Source: CBDUQN01 sp965369375
GTDB taxonomy: Bacteria > Krumholzibacteriota > Krumholzibacteriia > Krumholzibacteriales > Krumholzibacteriaceae
Length of the DNA: 64,000 bases
Reading direction: 5' to 3'
NCBI GenBank assembly: GCA_965369375.1
Contig: CBDUQN010000008.1
Span: forward strand, 1 to 64,000
Under the pieces are notes generated by a model, which did not search any database, was not told the DNA's origin, and saw nothing but the letters and a program-made list of their open reading frames with translations. A program made the position numbers and the translations under genes. Below, piece after piece: positions 17,114 through 24,554 of this stretch; position 1 is the first letter of the stretch, and each line of letters begins with the position of its first letter.

Positions 17114-18448
17114 ATGGTCAGTGTTTCCGGCGTGAGAGGCATTCTCGGGACGGGAATGAATCCGGACGTTGCGACCCGGTACACAGCCGCCTTCTCATAC
17201 CGCAAGAGGAACGGGCTCGTTGTGGTCGGCCGTGATACGAGGGCGTCGGGCCCTCTGCTCGCTTCGGCCGTTTTTTCCACATTGCGCTTCAATGGGATAG
17301 ATGTAATAGATCTTGGAGTGGCATCGACGCCGACCGTCGAGATCATGGTCGAGGAAATCGGGGCGGATGGCGGGATTATCATTACGGCAAGCCACAACGG
17401 TCCGGAGTGGAATGCGCTCAAGTTTCTTCGAAGCGACGGGGAGTTTCTCTCCGCCGAGGAGATGGAAGAAGTCGAGCTGAAGGCCGAGAGCGGCGTTGGC
17501 TTCTTCGGCATGTTAGAGAGAATCGGCGAGCTTACCAGGAATGATTCGGGGGATGCCGTGCACATACGCAAGATCCTCGAGCTCGAGCGTATCGACAAGG
17601 AGCTGATTTCAGCGAGGGGTTTCAAGGCGGCGGTCGACTGCGTGAACGGCGCGGGGAGCCGCATCATACCCGCTCTGCTGCGCAGCCTCGGCGTTTCGGT
17701 CGTCGAGCTCTACACGGACGTTGATGCGCCGTTTCCGCACGAGCCGGAACCGCGGCCGGAGAACCTGAAGGAACTCTCGGAGCTCGTCAGGCGGGAGGGC
17801 GCCGATATCGGTTTTGCCTGCGACCCGGATGCGGACAGACTGGTGCTCGTCGATGAAGATGGAACGGTGTGCAGCGAGGAGTTGACACTCGCGGTATGCG
17901 CCGATTTTGTGCTCACGCACGATAAAGGGCCGCTCGTCGCCAACCTCTCCTCGAGCAGGCTCCTGGACGATATCGGCCGCATGCACGATTGTCCGGTGGA
18001 GCGATCGAAAGTGGGCGAGGCGAATGTGATCGAGGCGATGAAGAAGGCGGGGGCGGTCATCGGTGGAGAGGGAAACGGGGGTGTCATGTACCCGCCCCTT
18101 CATTATGGGCGCGACGCGATGGTTGGAATTGCGCTCGTGCTGCAATTGCTCGCCGAAGAGAATTGCACGCTCAAGGAAAAGGTTTCCATACTGCCTCAAT
18201 ACAGCATCGTGAAGGAAAAAGTACCGTTCGAGAAGCCTATTGTGGGAGTGGAAGAGCAATTGAAAAAAAAGTTCCCCGGCACGATTAGTACAATTGATGG
18301 CATTAGAATTGATATGGATGAGGGTTGGATACACCTGAGGAGATCCAACACGGAACCCGTTGTGAGAATAATTGCAGAATCAGGCACGCACGAAGACGCC
18401 GGCAGGCTGGCGCGGGATGTGCGTAGAATTTTCGAAACTCTGAGATGA
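17114..18448 (+). CDS. glmM: Phosphoglucosamine mutase / phosphomannomutase family protein
   Basis: This 444-aa protein is an alpha-D-phosphohexomutase. ITASHNGPEWN holds the phosphoserine nucleophile, Ser93. DPDADRLVLVD (Asp237, 239, 241) binds magnesium, GGEGNGG near 317 recognises the sugar, and RRSNTEPVVR near 409-418 binds phosphate. The ATG at 17114 is chosen because GGAG precedes it and the family N-terminus (VSVSGVRGILG) starts there; a GTG at 17081 has no ribosome site. It stands directly before glmS, which makes glucosamine-6-phosphate, so conversion to glucosamine-1-phosphate for peptidoglycan and lipopolysaccharide precursors is the best guess. Phosphomannomutase activity is the main alternative. 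Confidence 0.82.
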   Translation: MVSVSGVRGILGTGMNPDVATRYTAAFSYRKRNGLVVVGRDTRASGPLLASAVFSTLRFNGIDVIDLGVASTPTVEIMVEEIGADGGIIITASHNGPEWNALKFLRSDGEFLSAEEMEEVELKAESGVGFFGMLERIGELTRNDSGDAVHIRKILELERIDKELISARGFKAAVDCVNGAGSRIIPALLRSLGVSVVELYTDVDAPFPHEPEPRPENLKELSELVRREGADIGFACDPDADRLVLVDEDGTVCSEELTLAVCADFVLTHDKGPLVANLSSSRLLDDIGRMHDCPVERSKVGEANVIEAMKKAGAVIGGEGNGGVMYPPLHYGRDAMVGIALVLQLLAEENCTLKEKVSILPQYSIVKEKVPFEKPIVGVEEQLKKKFPGTISTIDGIRIDMDEGWIHLRRSNTEPVVRIIAESGTHEDAGRLARDVRRIFETLR

Positions 18449-18516
18449 GGCGGCGGATTCGCCGATTGCCGAGGCGAAGCAGCGGTGAACAACTCCACTG
18501 GTAGAGAGGTGCTCTT

Positions 18517-20349
18517 ATGTGCGGGATTATCGGATATATAGGGAAAAGCGATGAAGTGGGCGATATTCTGATCGAGGGACTCAAACGTCTGGAGTACCGG
18601 GGATACGATTCCGCGGGTATCAGCATTGTGAGGGGCGGCTCGCTGGTTTGGGAGAAGACAGAGGGCAAGATCAAACAGTTGGAGGAGAGGCTGAGGGATA
18701 TCGATATTTCCGGGAGCCTCGGCATAGCGCACACACGATGGGCTACCCACGGAGAGCCGAACCGGACGAACGCGCATCCGCATTTCGATTGTTCGGAGCG
18801 GATCGCTCTCGTTCATAACGGGATCATAGAAAATTATCAGACATTGAAGAAATCTCTCTCAGTCGAGAATCATACGTTCATCACGGAAACGGATACCGAG
18901 GTCCTCGCTCATTTGATCGAAAAGTATTACAACGGCAGCAACCTCGAGGACGCCGTTCAGAAATCCCTGCAGCTCGTCGAAGGAACGTATGGCTTGCTCG
19001 TCATCTCATCCGCCGAGCCCGGGAAGATCGTCGGCGCCCGCAATGGATCGCCGGTTGTCGTCGGCATCGGGGAGGACGAATACTTCATCGCGAGCGACGT
19101 CGCAGCGATACTCAAGCATACGCGCCAGGTGATCTATCTCGAAGATCACCAGATGATCGTTGCGACGCCGGATGGATTCACGACGATGACGATCGAGAAC
19201 GAAGAGGTCGAGTGTGAGGTCCAGGAGGTCGATTGGGATCTCGACATGATCGAAAAGAAAGGATTCCCGCATTTCATGCTCAAGGAGATTTTCGAGCAAC
19301 CCGAGACGATCAAGGATTCGATGAGAGGCCGATTTATCCCATCAATCGGCGATGCGCGGCTCGGGGGTCTCGAGGAGGTGAAAGATAAGCTCAGAGCGGC
19401 GAAAAGAATCGTTCTGATCGGATGCGGCACGAGTTGGCACGCCGCACTGATCGGTGAGTATCTGATAGAGGAAAAGGCGCGATTGCCCGTAGAAGTCGAG
19501 TACGCGAGCGAATTCAGGTATCGAAATCCCATCATGGATGAGGGAACCCTCGTATTCGTCATCAGTCAATCCGGCGAGACGGTCGATACGCTCGCCGCGC
19601 TCAGGGAAGCGACCAAACGCGGCGCCCCGTGCATGGGGATATGCAACGTCGTGGGGAGCACCATCGCGCGTGAGTCGGAAGCGGGCGTATACATACACGC
19701 CGGACCGGAGATCGGTGTTGCATCGACAAAGGCTTTTACCTCGCAGATAACGGTTCTCGGCCTTCTCGCCCTTCTGCTGGGCCGCATGAGAGATATCTCA
19801 GCAGCCGAAGGAATGGAGATGATAGAATCGATGCAGGCGTTGCCGGGACAGGTGCGGCAGATTCTGGAGTCGAACGAGGAGATCAAGAAGATATCGGAGA
19901 TTTACGCTCATCATAATAATTTCCTCTATCTCGGCAGAGGAGCGAACTATCCCGTTGCGCTCGAGGGCGCCCTGAAACTCAAGGAAATATCGTACGTGCA
20001 CGCGGAGGGGTATCCGGCGGCTGAGATGAAACATGGCCCGATCGCCCTGATCGATGAAAATATGCCGGTCGTCTTTATTTGCCCGAAGGACAACGCGTAC
20101 CAGAAGATCGTCGGTAATATAAACGAGGTTCGGGCGCGGAAGGGCAAGATCATCGCCATTACAAATGAAGGCAACGATGAGGTCATTGACATGGCGGATC
20201 ATGTGATCTTTATTCCCCGCACGCTTGATTTTCTCTATCCGATCCTCGCCGCTATTCCCCTGCAGCTCATGGCCTATCAAATTGCGGTTATCAGGGGATG
20301 TGACGTCGATCAACCGCGCAACCTCGCGAAGAGTGTAACGGTGGAGTAG
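18517..20349 (+). CDS. glmS: Glutamine--fructose-6-phosphate aminotransferase (isomerizing)
   Basis: GlmS (610 aa) makes glucosamine-6-phosphate from fructose-6-phosphate and glutamine. The N-terminal glutaminase domain begins MCGIIGYIG, with Cys2 (Cys1 after Met removal) as nucleophile, and shows HTRWATHGEPN near residue 71. Two sugar isomerase (SIS) domains follow, with SQSGETVDTLAAL near residue 350 and LGRGANYPVALEGALKLKEI near residue 470. The protein ends with the typical AKSVTVE. It is the first committed step of amino sugar synthesis and lies 68 bp after the mutase gene. No glmS ribozyme is recognisable in that gap. Confidence 0.97.
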   Translation: MCGIIGYIGKSDEVGDILIEGLKRLEYRGYDSAGISIVRGGSLVWEKTEGKIKQLEERLRDIDISGSLGIAHTRWATHGEPNRTNAHPHFDCSERIALVHNGIIENYQTLKKSLSVENHTFITETDTEVLAHLIEKYYNGSNLEDAVQKSLQLVEGTYGLLVISSAEPGKIVGARNGSPVVVGIGEDEYFIASDVAAILKHTRQVIYLEDHQMIVATPDGFTTMTIENEEVECEVQEVDWDLDMIEKKGFPHFMLKEIFEQPETIKDSMRGRFIPSIGDARLGGLEEVKDKLRAAKRIVLIGCGTSWHAALIGEYLIEEKARLPVEVEYASEFRYRNPIMDEGTLVFVISQSGETVDTLAALREATKRGAPCMGICNVVGSTIARESEAGVYIHAGPEIGVASTKAFTSQITVLGLLALLLGRMRDISAAEGMEMIESMQALPGQVRQILESNEEIKKISEIYAHHNNFLYLGRGANYPVALEGALKLKEISYVHAEGYPAAEMKHGPIALIDENMPVVFICPKDNAYQKIVGNINEVRARKGKIIAITNEGNDEVIDMADHVIFIPRTLDFLYPILAAIPLQLMAYQIAVIRGCDVDQPRNLAKSVTVE

Positions 20350-20407
20350 AGTCGATCGCTTGCTGCTTAAACAACAATAGCATTGCTTTTCAAACAAGGA
20401 GGTACCG

Positions 20408-20788
20408 GTGAAAGAAGTTATCAGTACGGATGCATCTCCGGCCGCCGTCGGACCGTACAGTCAGGCTGTGAGGGCCGGTGATTTTCTCTTTGTCTCAGGC
20501 CAGATCGGGCTCGATCCGAATACGGGCACGATGGTCGGCGGCGGAGTCGAAGAGCAGTGCAGGAAGGTGCTCGATAATCTGAAGGCCATTCTCGCCGCGG
20601 GCGGTCTCGACATGGGGGCCGTCATCAAGGCGACCGTATACCTTCAGTCGATAGACGATTTCAAGGCGGTCAACGAAATATACAAACAATACTTCGACGG
20701 AGATTACCCTGCTCGAGCCGCTTTCGAAGTCGGCCGGCTGCCGCTGGGAGCCCTCGTCGAGATCGAGGCGGTCGCGTACTTCGGTTAA
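20408..20788 (+). CDS. ridA: RidA family reactive intermediate/imine deaminase
   Basis: This 126-aa protein of the YjgF/YER057c/UK114 family hydrolyses reactive enamine and imine intermediates made by PLP enzymes. Family features are AAVGPYSQAVRAGDFLFVSGQIGLDP near the N-terminus and YPARAAFEVGRLPLGALVEIEAVA at the C-terminus. The arginine in PARAAFEV matches the substrate-carboxylate-binding residue. The start is GTG preceded by AAGGAGGT. It follows glmS by 58 bp and may be co-transcribed with it. Confidence 0.95.
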   Translation: MKEVISTDASPAAVGPYSQAVRAGDFLFVSGQIGLDPNTGTMVGGGVEEQCRKVLDNLKAILAAGGLDMGAVIKATVYLQSIDDFKAVNEIYKQYFDGDYPARAAFEVGRLPLGALVEIEAVAYFG

Positions 20789-20796
20789 GTAACTTC

Positions 20797-20825
20797 TTTA
20801 CAGCGTTTGCCGCACAAATTATTAT
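20797..20825 (+). promoter_or_regulatory. Putative sigma-70 promoter for selC
   Basis: TTTACA at 20797-20802 and TATTAT at 20820-20825 are separated by 17 bp. The -10 ends 10 bp before the first base of the tRNA, which would give a very short leader. Confidence 0.5.
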
Positions 20826-20835
20826 CTATACTAAC

Positions 20836-20933
20836 GGGAGTGGATAGGTTCTGGTGGACCTCGAGGACTTCAAATCCTTCCGCTGGGTGCTAAAACCATC
20901 CGGGGTGGGTTCGATTCCCACACATTCCCGCCA
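20836..20933 (+). tRNA. selC: tRNA-Sec (anticodon TCA), selenocysteine
   Basis: This 98-nt gene has the anticodon TCA at 20870-20872 in the loop CTTCAAA. The D arm is a 6-bp stem (AGGTTC with GGACCT) around a 4-base loop, a hallmark of tRNA-Sec rather than tRNA-Ser or Leu. The variable arm is long. The T arm is GTGGG-TTCGATT-CCCAC. The acceptor is 8 bp (GGGAGTGG with ACATTCCC, with one G-U pair and a mismatch next to the T stem), followed by G and an encoded CCA. The 8+5 acceptor/T-stem layout fits the bacterial form. The gene implies SelA, SelB and SelD elsewhere in the genome. Confidence 0.93.
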
Positions 20934-20996
20934 CTTTGTTATTAATTTATGGGTGTGAGCCTGGGCAAGGCTCCACCGGCATGTAGGGTCCTCTCT

Positions 20997-21746
20997 ATGC
21001 GATACGGCCGCCCGGCGAGAAAGCTGCATCACCTCTGGGTACTGACAAACCGGTTTCCGGCGCTTTTAACCGTCTATTCGATGATCATCCTGTCAGGGTT
21101 GGCGCCGCCGCTAGCCGCATCCAAGCCACATGCGGTCGATTCGGATACAACGGCGGCGAGCGACACAAGCGGTGCTTTCCCGCCACAAGCTTCCGGTGTT
21201 TCCGATACAGACGCCTCGATCGATACCATGCGCATTGAAGACTCAATGACCGGTGCGCACGAGCCTATGTGGACGAAGGAGGAACTGAAAGACGCGATCG
21301 AACGGCAATCAGGTATCATCGCTGAAGGGGAGGAGACATGGAAGAACACGAAAAGTCCCAAGACGGCCATGCTCTGCGCTCTTCTCGTGCCCGGCCTGGG
21401 TCAGATATACAATGAACGTCCCTTCAAGGCCATGATTGCGTTCGGCGTCGAAACGTTTTACCTCAGCCAGATAGCATTGAATAAACGGTATGCGGAGCGG
21501 CAGAGAAATCTCCGCGATCAGTACGATTATGAAGATCCCGATGAACGGAACCAGTGGACATTTCATGATATATGGGCCACCGAGCATGATGAACGCGCGC
21601 AGGACTGGATCTGGTGGTCGGTGGGGATTATCGCTCTCATTGTTCTCGATGCATATATAGATGCTCATATGCACGACATGAGGATAGAGGTGGGAAAGAG
21701 GCCCCAGCAGGACGAAGTCGCGGTGATGTTTACCTTCAAATTTTGA
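20997..21746 (+). CDS. DUF5683-like membrane protein
   Basis: This protein of about 249 aa has an N-terminal hydrophobic segment (possible signal anchor), an acidic Ser/Thr/Asp-rich spacer and then KSPKTAMLCALLVPGLGQIYN, the signature of DUF5683 proteins. A membrane segment follows, then a charged acidic stretch and a second membrane segment (WWSVGIIALIVLDAYIDAH). DUF5683 proteins are common in Bacteroidetes and relatives and have no known function. The start is uncertain: ATG at 20949, 20997 or 21078 are all possible and none has a strong ribosome site. It lies between selC and lepB. Confidence 0.62.
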   Translation: MRYGRPARKLHHLWVLTNRFPALLTVYSMIILSGLAPPLAASKPHAVDSDTTAASDTSGAFPPQASGVSDTDASIDTMRIEDSMTGAHEPMWTKEELKDAIERQSGIIAEGEETWKNTKSPKTAMLCALLVPGLGQIYNERPFKAMIAFGVETFYLSQIALNKRYAERQRNLRDQYDYEDPDERNQWTFHDIWATEHDERAQDWIWWSVGIIALIVLDAYIDAHMHDMRIEVGKRPQQDEVAVMFTFKF

Positions 21747-21803
21747 GCGGATGCAGCGGTTTGAAAGGAGTCGCACGAAATTTGAATTCCCCTCTTGAAT
21801 TAA

Positions 21804-21832
21804 TTGGAAATGAAGGAACCTTTGTGTATATT
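21804..21832 (+). promoter_or_regulatory. Putative sigma-70 promoter for lepB
   Basis: TTGGAA at 21804-21809 and TATATT at 21827-21832 are separated by 17 bp. The site is about 40 bp ahead of the lepB start. Confidence 0.5.
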
Positions 21833-21873
21833 GATGCGTATCAAAGAGACATGAGGGAGAATCGGAGGTGTTC

Positions 21874-22482
21874 ATGAGCTCCGCGCAATCGAAAAAGAGG
21901 AAATCCAAGTTCCGGGAATATGTAGAGATAGTCGTAACCGCGGTCGTTCTCGCCCTCATCGTTCGCGCGCTGATAGTCCAGAGTTATCATATCCCGTCGG
22001 AATCAATGGAAAACACCCTGCTGAAGGGCGACTTCCTTTTCGCGAACAAATTCATCTATGGCGCCAGGGTGCCTATCGTCGATTGGCGATTCCCGGCAGT
22101 CAGAGAGCCGAAAGAAGGGGACATTGTTATATTCAAGTTTCCCGGTGATGGAAAGACCGATTATATCAAGCGCTGCGTGGCGGTCGAGGGTCAGACCGTA
22201 GAGCTGCGTGGGACGAAGCTCTACGTCGAGGGCGAGGAAGTCAAAGAGGAATACGCCAAATATGTTCATGGCGATAGACGTGGGAGGGATTACGGACCGT
22301 TCGTGGTTCCAGAGGATCATATCTTCGTTATGGGGGATAACCGCGATAACAGTTACGACTCCCGATTCTGGGGGCCGCTGAACAAGAAGTATCTGAGAGG
22401 GCAGGCTCTGTTCATATATTTTTCCATCGATTACGGCAAGAAATGGCTTCGATTCAACAGGATCGGAGATCTGATACGGTAG
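21874..22482 (+). CDS. lepB: Signal peptidase I
   Basis: This 202-aa membrane protease removes signal peptides from exported proteins. After one N-terminal membrane segment (about residues 12-33) comes the box with catalytic Ser44 (IPSESMENTL). The catalytic base is Lys99 in DYIKRCVAVEGQ, and MGDNRDNSYDSRFWGPL near residues 150-168 is also conserved. The ATG at 21874 follows GGAGG with 5-base spacing; the GTG two codons earlier sits within the ribosome site. The protein has a single anchor and is of the short type. Confidence 0.95.
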   Translation: MSSAQSKKRKSKFREYVEIVVTAVVLALIVRALIVQSYHIPSESMENTLLKGDFLFANKFIYGARVPIVDWRFPAVREPKEGDIVIFKFPGDGKTDYIKRCVAVEGQTVELRGTKLYVEGEEVKEEYAKYVHGDRRGRDYGPFVVPEDHIFVMGDNRDNSYDSRFWGPLNKKYLRGQALFIYFSIDYGKKWLRFNRIGDLIR

Positions 22483-22515
22483 GGGATCACTCCCGCGATC
22501 CCGTTCTTTCCTCTA
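22483..22515 (+). terminator. Possible weak terminator after lepB
   Basis: GGGATC at 22483-22488 is inverted as GATCCC at 22497-22502, followed by GTTCTTTCCTCT. The T-tract is interrupted, so efficiency is doubtful. Confidence 0.35.
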
Positions 22516-22554
22516 AAAGCGAGCCGATCAATTCCTCGGGGCGCATCAGCGTGC

Positions 22555-22583
22555 TTGACAAGGTAGCCATTTATTTCTACATT
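22555..22583 (+). promoter_or_regulatory. Sigma-70-type promoter for hrcA
   Basis: A perfect TTGACA at 22555-22560 and TACATT at 22578-22583 are separated by 17 bp, about 45 bp ahead of hrcA. No CIRCE inverted repeat overlaps or follows it. Confidence 0.65.
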
Positions 22584-22628
22584 TCACTAGACTAGATATG
22601 CAGCAGTCGAACAGGGAGAATGTTGACC

Positions 22629-23666
22629 ATGAAACGAGAGAGAGACATAACTCCTTCTGAAATAGGATTTTTGAAGAATATCGTCGATCTCTATATACAG
22701 ACCGGCGGGCCGGTCAGTTCGAGTTCGCTCAAGACATCATTCCGGCTCGGAGAGAGTACGGCGGGGATACGCAAGATCATGCATAGACTCGAGGAAAAGG
22801 GGTATCTGCAAAAGCCGCACGTCTCGGCGGGCCGCATTCCGACCGACATCGGCTACCGGTTCTACGTGGATGAAATCAGGACTTTCAAGCCTCTCAATGC
22901 AAGGATTGTAGAAGAGATACAGAGCAAGATACGCCGTGACTGGAGTGATGTGAGGGACGTTATGTACCGGACCTCACGGATTCTCGGGGAGCTTACGAGT
23001 TATATGGGTATCATCATGGGCATATTCGATTCGCAGTGGGTCGTCAGGCGGCTGCAAATTATTCAGCTCGAAGGTGGAAAGGGACTTGCCGTTTTGACGC
23101 TCATTCCCCATGAAGAGAGAAAACTGATCATCGATTTTCCGAAACGGTATCCCGCTTCCGTGATCGACCGCTCCGTTCAGATCATAAACGAAAGGATTGC
23201 GAGCTATCCACTCGGGGAGGCCCAGGAGCGGCTCGATGAATACCTGCGTAGCGGCGGGGGTGTCGAGCGTGAGATAGCAGAGATCATATCGGCCGAGGCG
23301 GAGTATCTCTTCGACTGGGTATATGATCTAAAGTATCATTTTAAAGGATTCGAGGAACAGACTGCAATTCCAGAACTTAACAATACGAAAACCCTCCAGA
23401 ATCTCGTGCGGATAATGGGCGAGAGGAACATCATGCTGAAGGTGCTCAAGAGCCGATTCGAAGATGATGTTTCGGTTACGATCGGCCACGAGAATGAAGA
23501 AGAAGGACTCGAAGATTTCTCCTTGGTAACGAGGAGATTCGATGCCGGCATGTGCGGCGGTATCCTCGGAATACTGGGGCCGACGCGTATGAGTTATCGC
23601 ATGGTTTTATCCATTTTGAAGCGAATGGCAGAAGAGTTGCAACAGCTCGAGCTTAAAGGATCGTAG
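22629..23666 (+). CDS. hrcA: Heat-inducible transcription repressor HrcA
   Basis: HrcA (345 aa) is the repressor of class I heat-shock genes. In other bacteria it binds the CIRCE operator with help from GroEL. The N-terminal winged helix covers about residues 5-75 (GGPVSSSSLKT, then RKIMHRLEEKGYLQKPHVSAGRIPT). A long HrcA core follows, ending with LGILGPTRMSYRMVLSILK, typical of the family. The ATG at 22629 lies about 10 bases after GGGAG; the ATG at 22620 is too close to it. It heads the hrcA-grpE-dnaK-dnaJ cluster. Confidence 0.95.
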   Translation: MKRERDITPSEIGFLKNIVDLYIQTGGPVSSSSLKTSFRLGESTAGIRKIMHRLEEKGYLQKPHVSAGRIPTDIGYRFYVDEIRTFKPLNARIVEEIQSKIRRDWSDVRDVMYRTSRILGELTSYMGIIMGIFDSQWVVRRLQIIQLEGGKGLAVLTLIPHEERKLIIDFPKRYPASVIDRSVQIINERIASYPLGEAQERLDEYLRSGGGVEREIAEIISAEAEYLFDWVYDLKYHFKGFEEQTAIPELNNTKTLQNLVRIMGERNIMLKVLKSRFEDDVSVTIGHENEEEGLEDFSLVTRRFDAGMCGGILGILGPTRMSYRMVLSILKRMAEELQQLELKGS

Positions 23667-23686
23667 CGAAACGCTTTGAAGCCCGC

Positions 23687-24520
23687 GTGAGGAGAATTTA
23701 TATTCCTGAGAATGATAGAGGCTTTGAAAACAAATATGATGAGGAAGCCGTGGAGTCGGCCGATGAGAAACGCACACCTTCCGATTCGGTCGGATTATCC
23801 CTCGGCGATAGATCGGAATCTGTCGTTAATGACGAAAATGAAAGAAAAGTGTCCAACTCGCCACTGGAGGAACCTCCTCTGCGGAATGGAAATGCAGCGG
23901 AGGGCGGCAAAACAACGGATGGGAATAAAGTGACTGAAGAGAAAATCCAGAAGAAGAGTGATGTGGAAGCAGAGAAGGAACACGTGCAAAAACGCACAAA
24001 GCGGGCCGGTCGAAAGCAGTTGCTCGAACTCATACAGCGGAAGAACGACAAGCTTCTGGAAATGAAAAAAAAGGCGAAAGAAGTTCAGAAAGCTTTTGAA
24101 ATTCAAGAAGATAGGCTTCTCCGCATGGCTGCTGAGTTTGAAAATTACAAGAAGCGCACGAGACGGGAATGGGAATTGCTTCAACAGAAAGCGAACGCGG
24201 GGATTATCGAAGATATTCTCATTGTCCTGGATGATTTCGATCGGGCGCTCGAAGCGGGCGAAGATGAGGAAGGTCATTTCGCAAGCGGTGTAAGATTGAT
24301 CTACAATGGATTCCTCGAAGTGCTCAGGCGTAACGGATTGAAGGAGATAGAGGCGCACAACCGTCCTTTCGATCCGCAGTTTCATGAGGCGATCAGTGAG
24401 GTGGAGAGTGAGGAGATCGAAGATGGTCACGTGGCACATGTCGTTCGAAAAGGGTATTTGCTCAACGAACATCTGCTGAGGCCTTCGAGAGTGGTAGTTG
24501 CAAAAAAGAAGCAGGATTAA
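23687..24520 (+). CDS. grpE: Nucleotide exchange factor GrpE
   Basis: GrpE (about 277 aa) releases ADP from DnaK. The first 90 or so residues are charged and poorly conserved. A long coiled coil then covers about residues 95-160, and the C-terminal GrpE domain includes AAEFENYKKRTRREWE, NGFLEVLRRNGLKEIE, FDPQFHEAI and VVRKGYLLNEHLLRPSRVVVAKK. It is longer than the usual 180-210 aa because of the acidic N-terminus. The GTG at 23687 has no ribosome site before it, whereas AGGAG lies just after it, so the true start may be a little downstream. It sits between hrcA (20 bp) and dnaK (34 bp). Confidence 0.93.
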   Translation: MRRIYIPENDRGFENKYDEEAVESADEKRTPSDSVGLSLGDRSESVVNDENERKVSNSPLEEPPLRNGNAAEGGKTTDGNKVTEEKIQKKSDVEAEKEHVQKRTKRAGRKQLLELIQRKNDKLLEMKKKAKEVQKAFEIQEDRLLRMAAEFENYKKRTRREWELLQQKANAGIIEDILIVLDDFDRALEAGEDEEGHFASGVRLIYNGFLEVLRRNGLKEIEAHNRPFDPQFHEAISEVESEEIEDGHVAHVVRKGYLLNEHLLRPSRVVVAKKKQD

Positions 24521-24554
24521 TTCACTTGGAGAAAATTCTACAAGGGGATCAGGA

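Noticed and set aside
18449..18516. glmS ribozyme ahead of glmS
   Set aside because: The gap is only 68 bp and shows none of the ribozyme core. Such a riboswitch needs about 150 nt or more.
20836..20933. tRNA-Ser or tRNA-Leu, because of the long variable arm
   Set aside because: The anticodon is TCA, the D stem has 6 bp with a 4-base loop, and the acceptor has 8 bp, which fits tRNA-Sec instead.
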